DNA of 48,410 bases from Acidimicrobiaceae bacterium (GTDB lineage: Bacteria > Actinomycetota > Acidimicrobiia > Acidimicrobiales > RAAP-2), in contig DAHUZM010000058.1 of NCBI GenBank assembly GCA_027306525.1, positions 1 to 48,410 on the forward strand, given 5' to 3'. The notes beneath the pieces were generated by a model. That model was not told the origin of the DNA. It saw only the letters and a list, made by a program, of their open reading frames with translations, and did no database searches. Shown piece after piece: positions 32,698 to 41,484 of this stretch. Numbering within the stretch: position 1 is the stretch's first letter; each line of letters begins with the position of its first letter. The translations under genes were made by a program, and so were the position numbers.

Positions 32698-34293
32698 GTG
32701 AGCTGGCCGATCTGTCCTGTACGCCGGCGCGGCGACGTCGCGCCCCGGGGGCGCCGCCGACCATGCGTGCGAAGGCTGAGTGTCCTCGGCGCCATGGCGA
32801 CCCTTGCCGCGCTCGTGTACGTCCCGACGGCCGGCGCCACCACGTCGTCGACCAGCGGGTCGGCGGTGCCCTCGGGCATCCACAAGATCCGCCACGTGAT
32901 CATCGTGATGCAGGAGAACCGGTCCTTCGACAGCTACTTCGGGACCTACCCCGGGGCAACCGGGATCCCCATGGTGAACGGCGTGCCCCAGGTGTGCGTG
33001 CCCAACCCGCTCACCAAGGTCTGCGACCGGCCGTACCACGACACCGCCGACGTCAATGGCGGGGGCCCCCACGGGCACGAGGCCGCGTTGACCGACATCG
33101 CCGGCGGGACGATGAACGGCTTCATCCAGTCGGCCGAGACCGCCGGTCGTCACTGCGCCAATCCCAACGACCCGGCCTGCACCGCCGCCACGACGGCCGT
33201 CCCCGACGTCATGGGGTACCACACCCAACAGGAGATCCCGAACTACTGGACCTACGCCAAGGACTTCGTGCTCGACGACCACATGTTCGAGCCGGTCAGC
33301 TCGTGGTCGCTCCCCGACCACCTGTTCATGGTGTCCGCGTGGTCGGCCCTGTGCGCGAGCGCGAACCCGATGAGCTGTGTCAACGACATCACCGGTCCCT
33401 ACACGGTGAGCGAGTTCGACCAGGCGGTCCAACAGGAGCTCACGACCGGCAAGACCTCGATCAACCTGGCGTGGACCGACCTCACCTGGCTGCTCGACCA
33501 CCACCACGTGAGCTGGGCCTACTACGTCCAGACCGGCACCCAGCCGGATTGCCAGAACGACCAGGCGGTGACCTGTCCCCCGGTCGCCCAGAGCTCGCGG
33601 ACCCCGGGCATCTGGAACCCGCTCCCACTCTTCAACGACGTGCACCAGGACCACCAGCTCTCCAACATCAAGCCGCTGCGCGCCTACTTCAAGGCGGCGG
33701 CGGCCGGGACGCTCCCGGCCGTCACCTGGCTCACCCCCTCCCAGGCCGACAGCGACCATCCGCCGGCGAGCGTGCATCAGAGCCAGGCCTATGTGACAGC
33801 GGTCATCAACGCGGCGATGGAGAGCCCCGACTGGAAGTCGACCGCGATCTTCCTCAGCTGGGACGACTGGGGCGGCTTCTACGACGGGGTCCAGCCGCCC
33901 ACCGTCGACCTGAACGGATACGGGCTGCGCGTGCCGAGCCTCGTCATCTCGCCCTACGCGCGCCGCGGGTACATCGACCACCAAGTGCTCTCCTCGGACG
34001 CCTTCCTCAAGTTCATCGAGGACGATTTCATGCAGGGCGCCCGGCTCAATCCGGCGACCGACGGCCGCCCCGACCCACGGCCCGACGTCCGGGAGAACCA
34101 GCCGATCCTGGGCAACCTGGTGCGGGACTTCAACTTCGCCCAACGGCCGCGCCGGCCGGTGCTCCTCGCAACCAACCCCCCGACGGACTCGCCGTCCATC
34201 CCCCCGTACTTCGTCAACAGGCCCCCGTGTGTGGGCTGCACGGCGACCCCGCCGAGCGTGAGCAGGGGCCGCCCGGCGCCGCGGGCCGGCTGA
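32698..34293 (+). CDS. Secreted phosphoesterase (phospholipase C / acid phosphatase AcpA family)
   Basis: A ~531-residue PF04185 enzyme cleaving phosphoester head groups outside the membrane. Signatures: [20 protein letters not shown] (metal-binding ENRSFD), the mid-chain [41 protein letters not shown] and [18 protein letters not shown]. The N-terminus holds a [11 protein letters not shown] twin-Arg stretch before a hydrophobic core and an AxA site, consistent with Tat export, usual in this family. The GTG at 32698 keeps the Arg-rich n-region; GTG 32767 is the alternative. It converges with the arylsulfotransferase, only 8 bp apart. Confidence 0.88.
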   Translation: MSWPICPVRRRGDVAPRGRRRPCVRRLSVLGAMATLAALVYVPTAGATTSSTSGSAVPSGIHKIRHVIIVMQENRSFDSYFGTYPGATGIPMVNGVPQVCVPNPLTKVCDRPYHDTADVNGGGPHGHEAALTDIAGGTMNGFIQSAETAGRHCANPNDPACTAATTAVPDVMGYHTQQEIPNYWTYAKDFVLDDHMFEPVSSWSLPDHLFMVSAWSALCASANPMSCVNDITGPYTVSEFDQAVQQELTTGKTSINLAWTDLTWLLDHHHVSWAYYVQTGTQPDCQNDQAVTCPPVAQSSRTPGIWNPLPLFNDVHQDHQLSNIKPLRAYFKAAAAGTLPAVTWLTPSQADSDHPPASVHQSQAYVTAVINAAMESPDWKSTAIFLSWDDWGGFYDGVQPPTVDLNGYGLRVPSLVISPYARRGYIDHQVLSSDAFLKFIEDDFMQGARLNPATDGRPDPRPDVRENQPILGNLVRDFNFAQRPRRPVLLATNPPTDSPSIPPYFVNRPPCVGCTATPPSVSRGRPAPRAG

Positions 34294-34301
34294 GCCGGCG
34301 G

Positions 34302-35834
34302 TTATTTGGCGGCGGCCGTGCTCAGGACCGGCGAGCTGGCCAGCACCTGGTCGGCCCCGTCGATGGCACGCACCGCCAGATAGCGGGGCTCGCCCAGCAC
34401 CTGGACCCTGGTCTCGAAGCCGGTCCTGTTCGCCGCACCCATGAGGCTGAGCGACGTCGGGCTCGGGCCGCCGTAGGCCTCCCAGCTCGCGGTTTCGGTC
34501 GAGCCGTTCCAGCTGGCATACAGCTCCCATTGCCCCTGGCGCACGTGCTCGAGCGCGAGCGCGGGGCGCTCGGCCGGGGTGCCGATCCAGGGGAACCGCA
34601 GCGTCCGGTACGACTGGTGCTCCTCGAACTTGGCGTCCATGACCACGGTGCCCTCGGCCCGGTACTCGGTGAAGTAGGGCTCGGCGCCCCAGCCGACCAG
34701 CACGTCACCGTTCTCGAGCACCTGCACGCTGCCCTGGCTGCCCGCGAGCACGGGCTTCGAGGGGTGCAAGAACGCCTTTTGGAGCGTGGCGGTCCTGGCG
34801 CTCTCGTCGACTTGGAGGAGTAGACCCCGGGACTGCTTGGCCTCTGCCGGGTCGCCCTCGTCGTCAAAGACGCTGATGACGTTGTTCGCCTGCTGGCGGG
34901 CGTCGTGCTGCCATGCGAAGCGCACGCCCGGCCCGAGCGTGAAGTCGCTGTCCTTGCCACCGAGGCGCCACAGCACGTCGCCCGAGGAGGGGTCGATCTT
35001 GTACATGCACCACGTGTTGCGGGCCGAGACGAGCAGGTGGCCGTCGCTCATCAGATCGATCGAGTTCACGTGCACCGGGTCGTAGGGGTACTTCGGGTTG
35101 TACTTGAGCTTGGACTCGATCAGCTCGATGTGCGCCAGGCTGCTCCAATCGAAGACGAGCTCGCCGGTCGCGAGGTCCACCCCCTGGATCGTCGCGTCGA
35201 GCGTCGGTCCTTTGGACGGCCCCCCGACCACCCGCAGGTCGGTCTCGAAGTGCCGATACGCGGTGAAGTAGGCGATCCCCTCGGGGGTGATGATGAATTC
35301 GTGGAGGTCGGCCGCCAGTCCGTTCTGGGCCTGCACCCGCATGATCTCGTTGTACGCGCTGTCGACGATGACGTACTCGCCCTCGAGCCCGACCCCGTAG
35401 TGGGCGATGTTGCCCTGCCACCAGGTGAGCACCGGCTGGCCCCGGTACTGCTGCACGCGCAGGTTGGTCGAGTCCTTGGGGACGTTGCGGACCCACAGCG
35501 CCTCTCCGTCGTTGTCGAGCATGACCGGCCCGGTGGGGTTGACGCAGATGTGGCCGCGGGCGGGAATTCCCGACGGTCCGCTCACCTGCACCCGCACCGG
35601 TGTGAGGTCGGGCCTCGATCGGTAGTGGTCGACGTCGGCCGTCGTTGCGGCCGCCCCGATCCGGGTGGATTCGAGCGAGGTGAGCGCTAGTGCGCCGAGG
35701 GTGCCTGCGCCGGCCGCCAGGAACTGGCGCCGGCTCAGGGAACGCCCGCTCCGGCTCGTTCGCAGCCGCGCCATCTCCGGTCGTGCCCCCGAGCCCGTGG
35801 CGAGCCTCGCGTCATCCGAGTCGCAGGTCCTCAT
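34302..35834 (-). CDS. Tat-exported arylsulfotransferase-like protein
   Basis: A 510-residue protein with a textbook Tat signal (SLSRRQFLAAGAGTLGALAL) after an Arg-rich extension. The body is a beta-propeller of the arylsulfotransferase/Arylsulfotran_2 type: GEYVIVDSAYNEIMRVQ, LHEFIITPEG, DPVHVNSIDLMSDGHLLVSAR, WRLGGKDSDFTLGPG, FAWQHDARQ and VLENGDVLVGWG. PAPS-independent members move sulfate between phenols; PF14269-type proteins are largely uncharacterised, so activity is not certain. ATG 35834 follows GAGGAGG. It has a ~90-nt leader nearly identical to that of the hemerythrin gene at 44526. Confidence 0.85.
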   Translation of the reverse strand: MRTCDSDDARLATGSGARPEMARLRTSRSGRSLSRRQFLAAGAGTLGALALTSLESTRIGAAATTADVDHYRSRPDLTPVRVQVSGPSGIPARGHICVNPTGPVMLDNDGEALWVRNVPKDSTNLRVQQYRGQPVLTWWQGNIAHYGVGLEGEYVIVDSAYNEIMRVQAQNGLAADLHEFIITPEGIAYFTAYRHFETDLRVVGGPSKGPTLDATIQGVDLATGELVFDWSSLAHIELIESKLKYNPKYPYDPVHVNSIDLMSDGHLLVSARNTWCMYKIDPSSGDVLWRLGGKDSDFTLGPGVRFAWQHDARQQANNVISVFDDEGDPAEAKQSRGLLLQVDESARTATLQKAFLHPSKPVLAGSQGSVQVLENGDVLVGWGAEPYFTEYRAEGTVVMDAKFEEHQSYRTLRFPWIGTPAERPALALEHVRQGQWELYASWNGSTETASWEAYGGPSPTSLSLMGAANRTGFETRVQVLGEPRYLAVRAIDGADQVLASSPVLSTAAAK

Positions 35835-35936
35835 GGCGACGCCTCCTCGTTGTTCCCGGATGTCCCCACCGCAGCTTCATCCCGATGGCACCCGAGCTTT
35901 AGAGTCGAAGGTCCCCTTGACCGGGCAGAAGGTCCC
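35835..35936 (-). promoter_or_regulatory. Conserved leader and GGGACCTTC boxes of the arylsulfotransferase gene
   Basis: On the minus strand, GGGACCTTC boxes lie at 35936-35928 and 35915-35907 (21 bp, two helical turns apart), followed by CTCTAAAG (35904-35897), GAAGCTGCG (35878-35870) and GAGGAGGCGTCGCCATG. The last three blocks and one box recur at the same distances before the gene starting at 44526. The region also lies upstream of the divergent P450 gene, so it may control both. Confidence 0.55.
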
Positions 35937-36045
35937 GGTCCTTTGCCACCGTCGGCCCGGCGCGCCGTCGCCGAGCACCCCGGGGGGCGACGAGGCGCGC
36001 CGGGCGCGACGTGCACGAGGGGTGCGGGTGCATAAGGCTTTGGCC

Positions 36046-37266
36046 ATGCCCGCCGCCCCTACGCTCGACCTCCTCGATCCCGGCGCCTTCGAGGGCGGCC
36101 AGCCGCACGCCGCCTTCGCGTGGCTCCGCGACAACGATCCGGTCCACTGGCACGAGGAGCCCGACGGGCCGGGGTTCTGGGCGGTCACCCGCTACGAGGA
36201 CGTGAAGCAGGTCGGCCATGGGGCGGGCACGTTCTCCTCGGCGCGGGGCATCATGATCCCCGACGCCTCCGGCGCCCTCGAGGGTGAGGGCGCGCCCCGG
36301 ATGATGATCTCGATGGATGCGCCGGGCCACAAGGACTTCCGGCGCCTGGCGGGCCCCGATTTCATCCCCACGGCCGTGCGAGAGATGGGCCCGCGCATCG
36401 CGGCCCTGGCGGCCCGGATCATCGACGGCGTCATCGAGCGGGGCGAGTGCGATCTCGTGGCCGATGTGGCCGGTCTCATGCCCTCCTACGTGATCGCCGA
36501 GATGCTCGGCATCCCCTTGGCCGATGGGGTCGCGCTCTACGACCTCACCGAGACGATCCACAGCACCCCGGACCCCGAGCACCCCGAGGCGGCGATGTTG
36601 GCCGTCATCGAGATGCTGCAGTACGCGCACGGCGTCTGGGAGGAGCGGCGGGCCGCGCCCAGAGACGACCTCTCCACCAAGCTCGCCCACGCGGTCGTCG
36701 ACGGGGAGCCGCTGAGCGAGCTCGACTTTGGGATGTACTTCCTCCTCCTCGTCGACGCGGGCGGCGACACGACCCGGAACCTGGTCTCGACGGGCACCCT
36801 GGCGCTGCTCGAGCACCCCGAGCAGCTGGCGCTCGTGCGCGGCGACCTCGACGGGCGCCTCAACACGGCGATCGAAGAGCTCCTCCGGTGGGTGAGCCCG
36901 GTCGTCTACATGCGGCGCACCGCGACCCAGGCGACCGTGCTGGGCGACAAGCAGATCGCGGAGGGCGACAAGGTCGTCATGTACTACGGCTCGGCGAACC
37001 GCGACCCGCGCGCGTTCTCGGATCCCGAGGTCCTCGACGTGACGCGCTGGCCCAACGAGCACCTCGCCTTCGGCGGTGGCGGCCCGCACTTCTGTCTCGG
37101 TGCACACCTCGGCCGCTCGGAGATCCAGGCGATGCTGCGCCAGATCCTGACCCGGCTGGAGGGGCTGCGGATCGCGGGGGAGCCCGAATGGCTGCGCTCC
37201 AACTTCATCTCGGGCGTGAAGCAGATGCCGGTCGCCTTCACGCCCGGCGCCCGGATCACCGCCTGA
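36046..37266 (+). CDS. Cytochrome P450
   Basis: A 406-residue soluble bacterial P450. I-helix oxygen-activation motif AGGDTTRN, ExxR in EELLRW, and the haem-Cys loop FGGGGPHFCLGAHLGR are intact. The I-helix and the overall order resemble the CYP125/CYP142/CYP124 group that oxidises sterol or lipid side chains, but this is only a resemblance. It needs a ferredoxin and reductase; the [3Fe-4S] ferredoxin at 10722-10916 is a candidate partner. ATG 36046 follows AAGG at 8 nt; a GTG at 36028 would add six residues. It is divergent from the arylsulfotransferase. Confidence 0.92.
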   Translation: MPAAPTLDLLDPGAFEGGQPHAAFAWLRDNDPVHWHEEPDGPGFWAVTRYEDVKQVGHGAGTFSSARGIMIPDASGALEGEGAPRMMISMDAPGHKDFRRLAGPDFIPTAVREMGPRIAALAARIIDGVIERGECDLVADVAGLMPSYVIAEMLGIPLADGVALYDLTETIHSTPDPEHPEAAMLAVIEMLQYAHGVWEERRAAPRDDLSTKLAHAVVDGEPLSELDFGMYFLLLVDAGGDTTRNLVSTGTLALLEHPEQLALVRGDLDGRLNTAIEELLRWVSPVVYMRRTATQATVLGDKQIAEGDKVVMYYGSANRDPRAFSDPEVLDVTRWPNEHLAFGGGGPHFCLGAHLGRSEIQAMLRQILTRLEGLRIAGEPEWLRSNFISGVKQMPVAFTPGARITA

Positions 37267-37363
37267 TGCTGCGCCCGCGCTCCACCACGGCGATGCCCGC
37301 CAACGGGGCGGTGCATGTCGGCGTACCGGCCGGCGGATCCCGCGACGAGGCGTAGGCGTCCAG

Positions 37364-39073
37364 GTGCGCCACCGCGCCCAGCACCGAGCGCAGCGCTCCG
37401 GGCGCATGCCACTCGTGATCGCGCTGGCGGTGGTGGTCGCAGCGGGCATCGTGCTCGGCGTCGACCAGCCATGGGTGACGCGATCGCCGGCCCCCCGCCG
37501 GCGTCGCCCCCGTCTGGCGGCGGCCGCGCAAGGTTCCCGGCCGACCCGTGCGAACACGCGCCGGGTTCCCGCGCAACGGACCTTCCTCGGCCCCGACGGC
37601 GTGGAGGCGAACTGGGTCATCCGACAGAACCGACTGCCGGGCACCACGGCGTGGCAGATCTCTGGCACACCGAGCCCGGGCGCGCAGATCGAGGGGTTCG
37701 CCGACAGGACCGCCGCCCGCGCCGGCCAGAGCGTCACCTTCTACGTGTCGAGCACTGCCCCGACCTACCGGGTGCAGGCCTTCCGCATGGGCTACTACGG
37801 CGGCAAGGGCGCCCGCCTGGTGTGGACCTCGGGCACCCTGAGCGGGGTGGTCCAGCCGCCATGCCCCCTCACGCCCCAGGTGAACATGGTCGCCTGCGAC
37901 AACTGGTCGGCGTCCTTCCACCTCGCCATCACCGACGCCTGGGTGCAGGGCGACTACCTGTTCAAGCTCGAGGGCAGCCAGGGCCAGCAGAGCTACGTGC
38001 CCCTCACGGTCTGGGATCCCCAGGCCCATGCGGCCTACCTCATCAAGAACGACGTGCTCACCTGGCAGGCCTGGAACCCCTTCGGGGGCTACGACTACTA
38101 CGCGGGTCAGGGGACCTGCCCGCCGAATCACTACCCGCTGTGCAGCCGGGCCCGGGTGGTCTCCTTCGACCGCCCCTACGCCTACGGGCAGGGGGCCGGG
38201 GACTTCCTCAGCAACGAGTATCCGCTCGTGCGCTGGATGGAGAAGCACGGGCTCGACGTCGCGTACGGCACCGACGTGGTCGTGACCGAGCACCCGACGT
38301 TCTTGCTGCAGCAAGAGACGGTGCTCTCGCTCGGGCACGACGAGTGCTGGGATTTGCGCGAGCGCAACGCCATCCAGGCCGCCCGACACGCCGGGGTCAA
38401 CGCGGTGTTTTTCGCGGCGAGCGCCATCCTGCGCCACGTGCGGCTCGAGCCCTCCCCCCTCGGGCCCGACCGCCAGGAGGTGGACTACCGGAATCCCTCG
38501 GCAGACCCCCTGAACGGGCAGGGCAACCCGCTCGAGGTCACGGGCAACACGTGGTCGGCGCCGCCGGCGAACTGGCCCGAGAGCCCCTTTGTGGGGGAGT
38601 CCTATGGCGGGTTTCTCGAGCCGGGCTCGGCCCCGGTCCCCCTCGTGGTAGTCGACGCGGTGAGCTGGCTGTTCGCGGGCACCGGGCTGCAGAACGGGTC
38701 CTCGGTGCCCGGGGTGCTCGTCAACGATTTCGACGAGCTCGGGCGGCCGGGCACCTACCCGAGCAACGTGCAGGTGCTCACCCACTCGCCCATCCCCGTG
38801 AGCGAGGTGCAGACGAACAAGCCGACCCTGAACGGCAACGCGTATTCGGACATGACCTACTACAGCGATCCGACAAGCGGCGCGGGCATCTTCGACAGCG
38901 GCACCAACAACTGGATCCCGGCCCTCGCGGCGTGCCCCGGCGTCGCCGCCTCGGGGTGCCCGGCGAGCGCGCTCCGGCGCATCACCGGCAACCTGTTCCA
39001 CCTCTTCGGCCAGGGCCCAGCCGGGAACCTCCAGCCCTCCCAGCCCAACTCGCAGTCCTTCGTGGTCCCCTGA
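37364..39073 (+). CDS. Secreted N,N-dimethylformamidase beta-subunit-like protein
   Basis: A 569-residue protein with a short Arg-rich start, one signal-like helix (PLVIALAVVVAAGIVLGV) and an extracytoplasmic body. The body has an Ig-like N-terminal part (GFADRTAARAGQSVTFYVSS, RVQAFRMGYYGGKGARLVW), a LPLTVWDP-like junction and the C-terminal domain of the dimethylformamidase large-subunit family (AWNPFGGYDYYA, FLSNEYPLVRWMEKHGLDVAYGTD, LSLGHDECWDLRERNAI). Most actinobacterial members are uncharacterised; no small subunit is nearby, so amidase activity is uncertain. GTG start at 37364. Confidence 0.8.
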   Translation: MRHRAQHRAQRSGRMPLVIALAVVVAAGIVLGVDQPWVTRSPAPRRRRPRLAAAAQGSRPTRANTRRVPAQRTFLGPDGVEANWVIRQNRLPGTTAWQISGTPSPGAQIEGFADRTAARAGQSVTFYVSSTAPTYRVQAFRMGYYGGKGARLVWTSGTLSGVVQPPCPLTPQVNMVACDNWSASFHLAITDAWVQGDYLFKLEGSQGQQSYVPLTVWDPQAHAAYLIKNDVLTWQAWNPFGGYDYYAGQGTCPPNHYPLCSRARVVSFDRPYAYGQGAGDFLSNEYPLVRWMEKHGLDVAYGTDVVVTEHPTFLLQQETVLSLGHDECWDLRERNAIQAARHAGVNAVFFAASAILRHVRLEPSPLGPDRQEVDYRNPSADPLNGQGNPLEVTGNTWSAPPANWPESPFVGESYGGFLEPGSAPVPLVVVDAVSWLFAGTGLQNGSSVPGVLVNDFDELGRPGTYPSNVQVLTHSPIPVSEVQTNKPTLNGNAYSDMTYYSDPTSGAGIFDSGTNNWIPALAACPGVAASGCPASALRRITGNLFHLFGQGPAGNLQPSQPNSQSFVVP

Positions 39074-39091
39074 GCGCGCGGCGCGCATCGG

Positions 39092-39113
39092 CCGGCGCCT
39101 GACCTGGCGCCGG
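39092..39113. terminator. Bidirectional hairpin between convergent genes
   Basis: Perfect 8-bp stem CCGGCGCC/GGCGCCGG with a 6-nt loop, 19 bp after the dimethylformamidase-like stop and 6 bp from the PfpI stop. No T-tract. Confidence 0.6.
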
Positions 39114-39118
39114 GGTGC

Positions 39119-39772
39119 TCAGTGCCGCAGCTCGGCGTAGGAGCGCACCCGCTCGAGCACCCGCTCGCTCGCCTTCGAGGGCGCGCCGCACGAGACCGGG
39201 GGTGCCGGGTCGTACTCGATCATGAGCTGCGCGGCCGCGGCCGCCGTGCGGTCGTAGAGGAGCTCGACGACCCGCAGCGCCATGTCGATCCCGCTCGACA
39301 CGCCGGCCGCCGTGATGATGCGCTCCTCGGGGTGCTCGACGACCCGCTCCGCCACCGGCCTGGCCCCGAGGGCCTCGAGCTCGCCGTACGCGGCCCAGTG
39401 GGTCGTGGCGGTGAGGCCGGGGAGCAGGCCGGCCGCAGCGAGGACGAGCGAACCGGTGCACACCGAGGTGGTGAACCGGGTGCCGGTGTGCGCCCCGGCG
39501 AGCCAGGCGAGGACCCGCTCGTCGTGGACGAGGCGGCGGGTGCCGATGCCGCCGGGGAAGACGATCACGTCGGGGTCGGGGAGCTCCTCGAACCGGGCGT
39601 CGACCGAGAGGCCCAACATCGCGTTCTCGGTCCGCACGGTGCCCTGCTCGTGGCCGACGAAGACGATGTCGAGCTCGGGGATGCGCTGGAGGACCTCATA
39701 GGGGCCGACCGCGTCGAGCGCCGTCACCTGCGCGAAGAGCGCGATGGCGACCCGTCGTGTTCCGTCGCTCAT
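39119..39772 (-). CDS. DJ-1/PfpI-family protein
   Basis: A 217-residue class-I glutamine-amidotransferase-like protein: VAIALFAQVTALDAVGPYEVL, VIVFPGGIGTRRL and the nucleophile elbow TSVCTGSLVLAAAGLL, THWAAYGELEALGA and the GVSSGIDMALRVVELL end. This subgroup includes isocyanide hydratases, enzymes of the InhA type and proteins of unknown activity; I cannot choose. ATG 39772 overlaps the stop of the upstream GlxA-like regulator, so both are made together; the two proteins are paralogous in their amidotransferase domains. Confidence 0.85.
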   Translation of the reverse strand: MSDGTRRVAIALFAQVTALDAVGPYEVLQRIPELDIVFVGHEQGTVRTENAMLGLSVDARFEELPDPDVIVFPGGIGTRRLVHDERVLAWLAGAHTGTRFTTSVCTGSLVLAAAGLLPGLTATTHWAAYGELEALGARPVAERVVEHPEERIITAAGVSSGIDMALRVVELLYDRTAAAAAQLMIEYDPAPPVSCGAPSKASERVLERVRSYAELRH

Positions 39773-40752
39773 GCGCCGGCTCCTTCCTTGAGGGCGAAGC
39801 GCCGTCGATAGGCGTCCGGGGTGACGTGGAGGTTGCGGAGGAACGCCCGGCGGAGCGTCTCGGCGGATCCGAGGCCCGACCGCTCGGCCACGACGCCGAG
39901 CGTGTCGTCGCTCTCCTCGAGCAGGCGTCTCGCCGCCTGCATGCGGACCTCCTCCACGAAGCGCCCGGGGGTCTGGCCCACCTCGGCGCGAAAGACGCGC
40001 GCGAAGTGGCGAACGCTCATGGCGGCCGCGGCCGCGAGCTGCGGGAGCCGGAGGTCGCCCGAGGGGTCGGCCTCGATGTGTCGCTGCACCGAGCGCACGG
40101 CCGACCGCTCGGCCCGGGGCGTCCACACCGGGGTGGCGAACTGGGTCTGCCCCCCCGGGCGGTGCAGGAACATCACGAGCCAGCGTGCGATGTGCTGCGC
40201 GACGTCGACGCCGAAATCCTCTTCGACGAGTGCCAAGGCGAGGTCGATGCCGGCCGTCACCCCGGCGCTCGACCAGTAGCGGCCGTCGTGGATGTAGATC
40301 GGATCCGGGTCCACCTGCAGGGCCGGATACTCCTCGGCCAGCTGCGCCGCCCACGCCCAGTGCGTGGTCACCCGGCGGCCATCGAGCAGCCCGGCCTCGG
40401 CCGCGACGTAGGCGCCGGTGCAGACGGTGGCCACCCGCCGAGCGCTCGAGGCGGCCCGACGCACCCATCGGATCAGCCGCGGATCGTGGCGGGCCGACAT
40501 CGCCCCCTCGCCACCGGGGATGAGCAGCGTGTCGAGGGCGCTGGGCGAGGCAGCCAGGCGCTCGGTCTCGAGGAGCAGCCCGCTGCTGGTGGCGACCGGC
40601 CCGCCCTCGAGGGACACGACCCGCGGCCGGTAGCCGGCGCGCCGCCCCGAGCCGCTGGCGCGGTCCGCGCCAGCGAAGACCTCGTAAGGCCCGGCGACGT
40701 CCAACGATTGCACGCCGGGAAAGGCGACGATGACCAGGCGGCGAGCTCCCAC
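39769..40752 (-). CDS. GlxA-type transcriptional regulator (DJ-1/PfpI + AraC)
   Basis: A 327-residue regulator. The first ~190 residues are a DJ-1/PfpI domain (VIVAFPGVQSLDVAGPYEVF, TLLIPGGEGAMSA, ATVCTGAYVAAEAGLL, THWAWAAQLAEEYP) and the last ~100 an AraC double helix-turn-helix (LPQLAAAAAMSVRHFARVFR, GSAETLRRAFLRNLHVTPDAY). It likely senses a small ligand and controls the coupled PfpI gene. GTG start at 40752. The promoter would lie in the ~118-bp gap toward hsp20. Confidence 0.9.
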   Translation of the reverse strand: MGARRLVIVAFPGVQSLDVAGPYEVFAGADRASGSGRRAGYRPRVVSLEGGPVATSSGLLLETERLAASPSALDTLLIPGGEGAMSARHDPRLIRWVRRAASSARRVATVCTGAYVAAEAGLLDGRRVTTHWAWAAQLAEEYPALQVDPDPIYIHDGRYWSSAGVTAGIDLALALVEEDFGVDVAQHIARWLVMFLHRPGGQTQFATPVWTPRAERSAVRSVQRHIEADPSGDLRLPQLAAAAAMSVRHFARVFRAEVGQTPGRFVEEVRMQAARRLLEESDDTLGVVAERSGLGSAETLRRAFLRNLHVTPDAYRRRFALKEGAGA

Positions 40753-40870
40753 GGATGCAGGATGCGTGACCGCGCCGATGGCGTCAATGACCTATATCCC
40801 TCGGATTCGGCCATCGTGATGCGAGACCCGTGTTCGAGAGCCCCGGCGCACCGTTGCTCTCGAACACCTG

Positions 40871-41320
40871 CTACTGCGCGGTCGTCTCGATCGAGGTCTT
40901 CTGACCGTTGCCCTTCGTGACCTCGATCTTGCGCGGCTTGGCCTTTTCGGCCACCGGGATGACGATCGTGAGGACGCCGGACTCGTAGTTCGCCTGGATG
41001 TGCTCGGTGTCGAGGGTCTTGCCGAGCACGACCTGGCGGCTGAAGCTCCCGAAGGGGCGCTCGGCAATCACCGATTCGACCCCCTCGCTCGGCGGGGGCG
41101 CCTGGCGTTGTGCCGAGACCGTCAGCACGTTGTCCTCGACCGTCAGGTCCACGGACTCGGGGTCGACACCGGGCAGGTCCAGCTGCAGGAGAAACGAGTC
41201 GTCCTTGCGATAGGCGTCCATCGGCATCGCCATGGGCTTGGAGCCGTTCTGCTGGGCCGACCAGAGCTGTTGAAAGAGCCGATCGACGTCCCGGAATGGA
41301 TCACTTCGCACGAGAGCCAT
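40871..41320 (-). CDS. Hsp20/alpha-crystallin small heat-shock protein
   Basis: A 149-residue holdase that binds unfolding proteins. The start MALVRSDPFRDVDRLF and the alpha-crystallin domain (MDAYRKDDSFLLQLDLPGVD, VEDNVLTVSAQR, RPFGSFSRQVVLG, ANYESGVLTIVIP) are typical of the actinobacterial Hsp20/Hsp18 group; the IxI-like VIP tail is present. ATG 41320 has GAGGAGG 8 nt upstream; an upstream in-frame start adds unlikely residues. A CIRCE operator lies 65 bp upstream. Confidence 0.93.
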   Translation of the reverse strand: MALVRSDPFRDVDRLFQQLWSAQQNGSKPMAMPMDAYRKDDSFLLQLDLPGVDPESVDLTVEDNVLTVSAQRQAPPPSEGVESVIAERPFGSFSRQVVLGKTLDTEHIQANYESGVLTIVIPVAEKAKPRKIEVTKGNGQKTSIETTAQ

Positions 41321-41384
41321 GACCGAGCACCTCCTCTTGCTTGCCACATTTCGCCGACCGGTTTGGGTCGGTTCAAGAGGGAGT

Positions 41385-41416
41385 TTAGCACTCTCCTCTT
41401 AGGACTGCTAGCAGTC
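41385..41416 (-). promoter_or_regulatory. CIRCE operator (HrcA site) of hsp20, with overlapping palindrome
   Basis: TTAGCACTC (41385-41393), nine bases, then GACTGCTAG (41403-41411): the CIRCE layout TTAGCACTC-N9-GAGTGCTAA with a perfect left half and two mismatches in the right. The right half is also part of a perfect 14-bp palindrome GACTGCTAGCAGTC (41403-41416). HrcA repression of a lone hsp20 gene follows from the motif. Confidence 0.75.
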
Positions 41417-41484
41417 TGACCTGGAGAGTGCCAGCCGAGGTCACCCCGGCGAGCGCCGGTGGGCAGCTGCCCGAAGCGGCCCGT

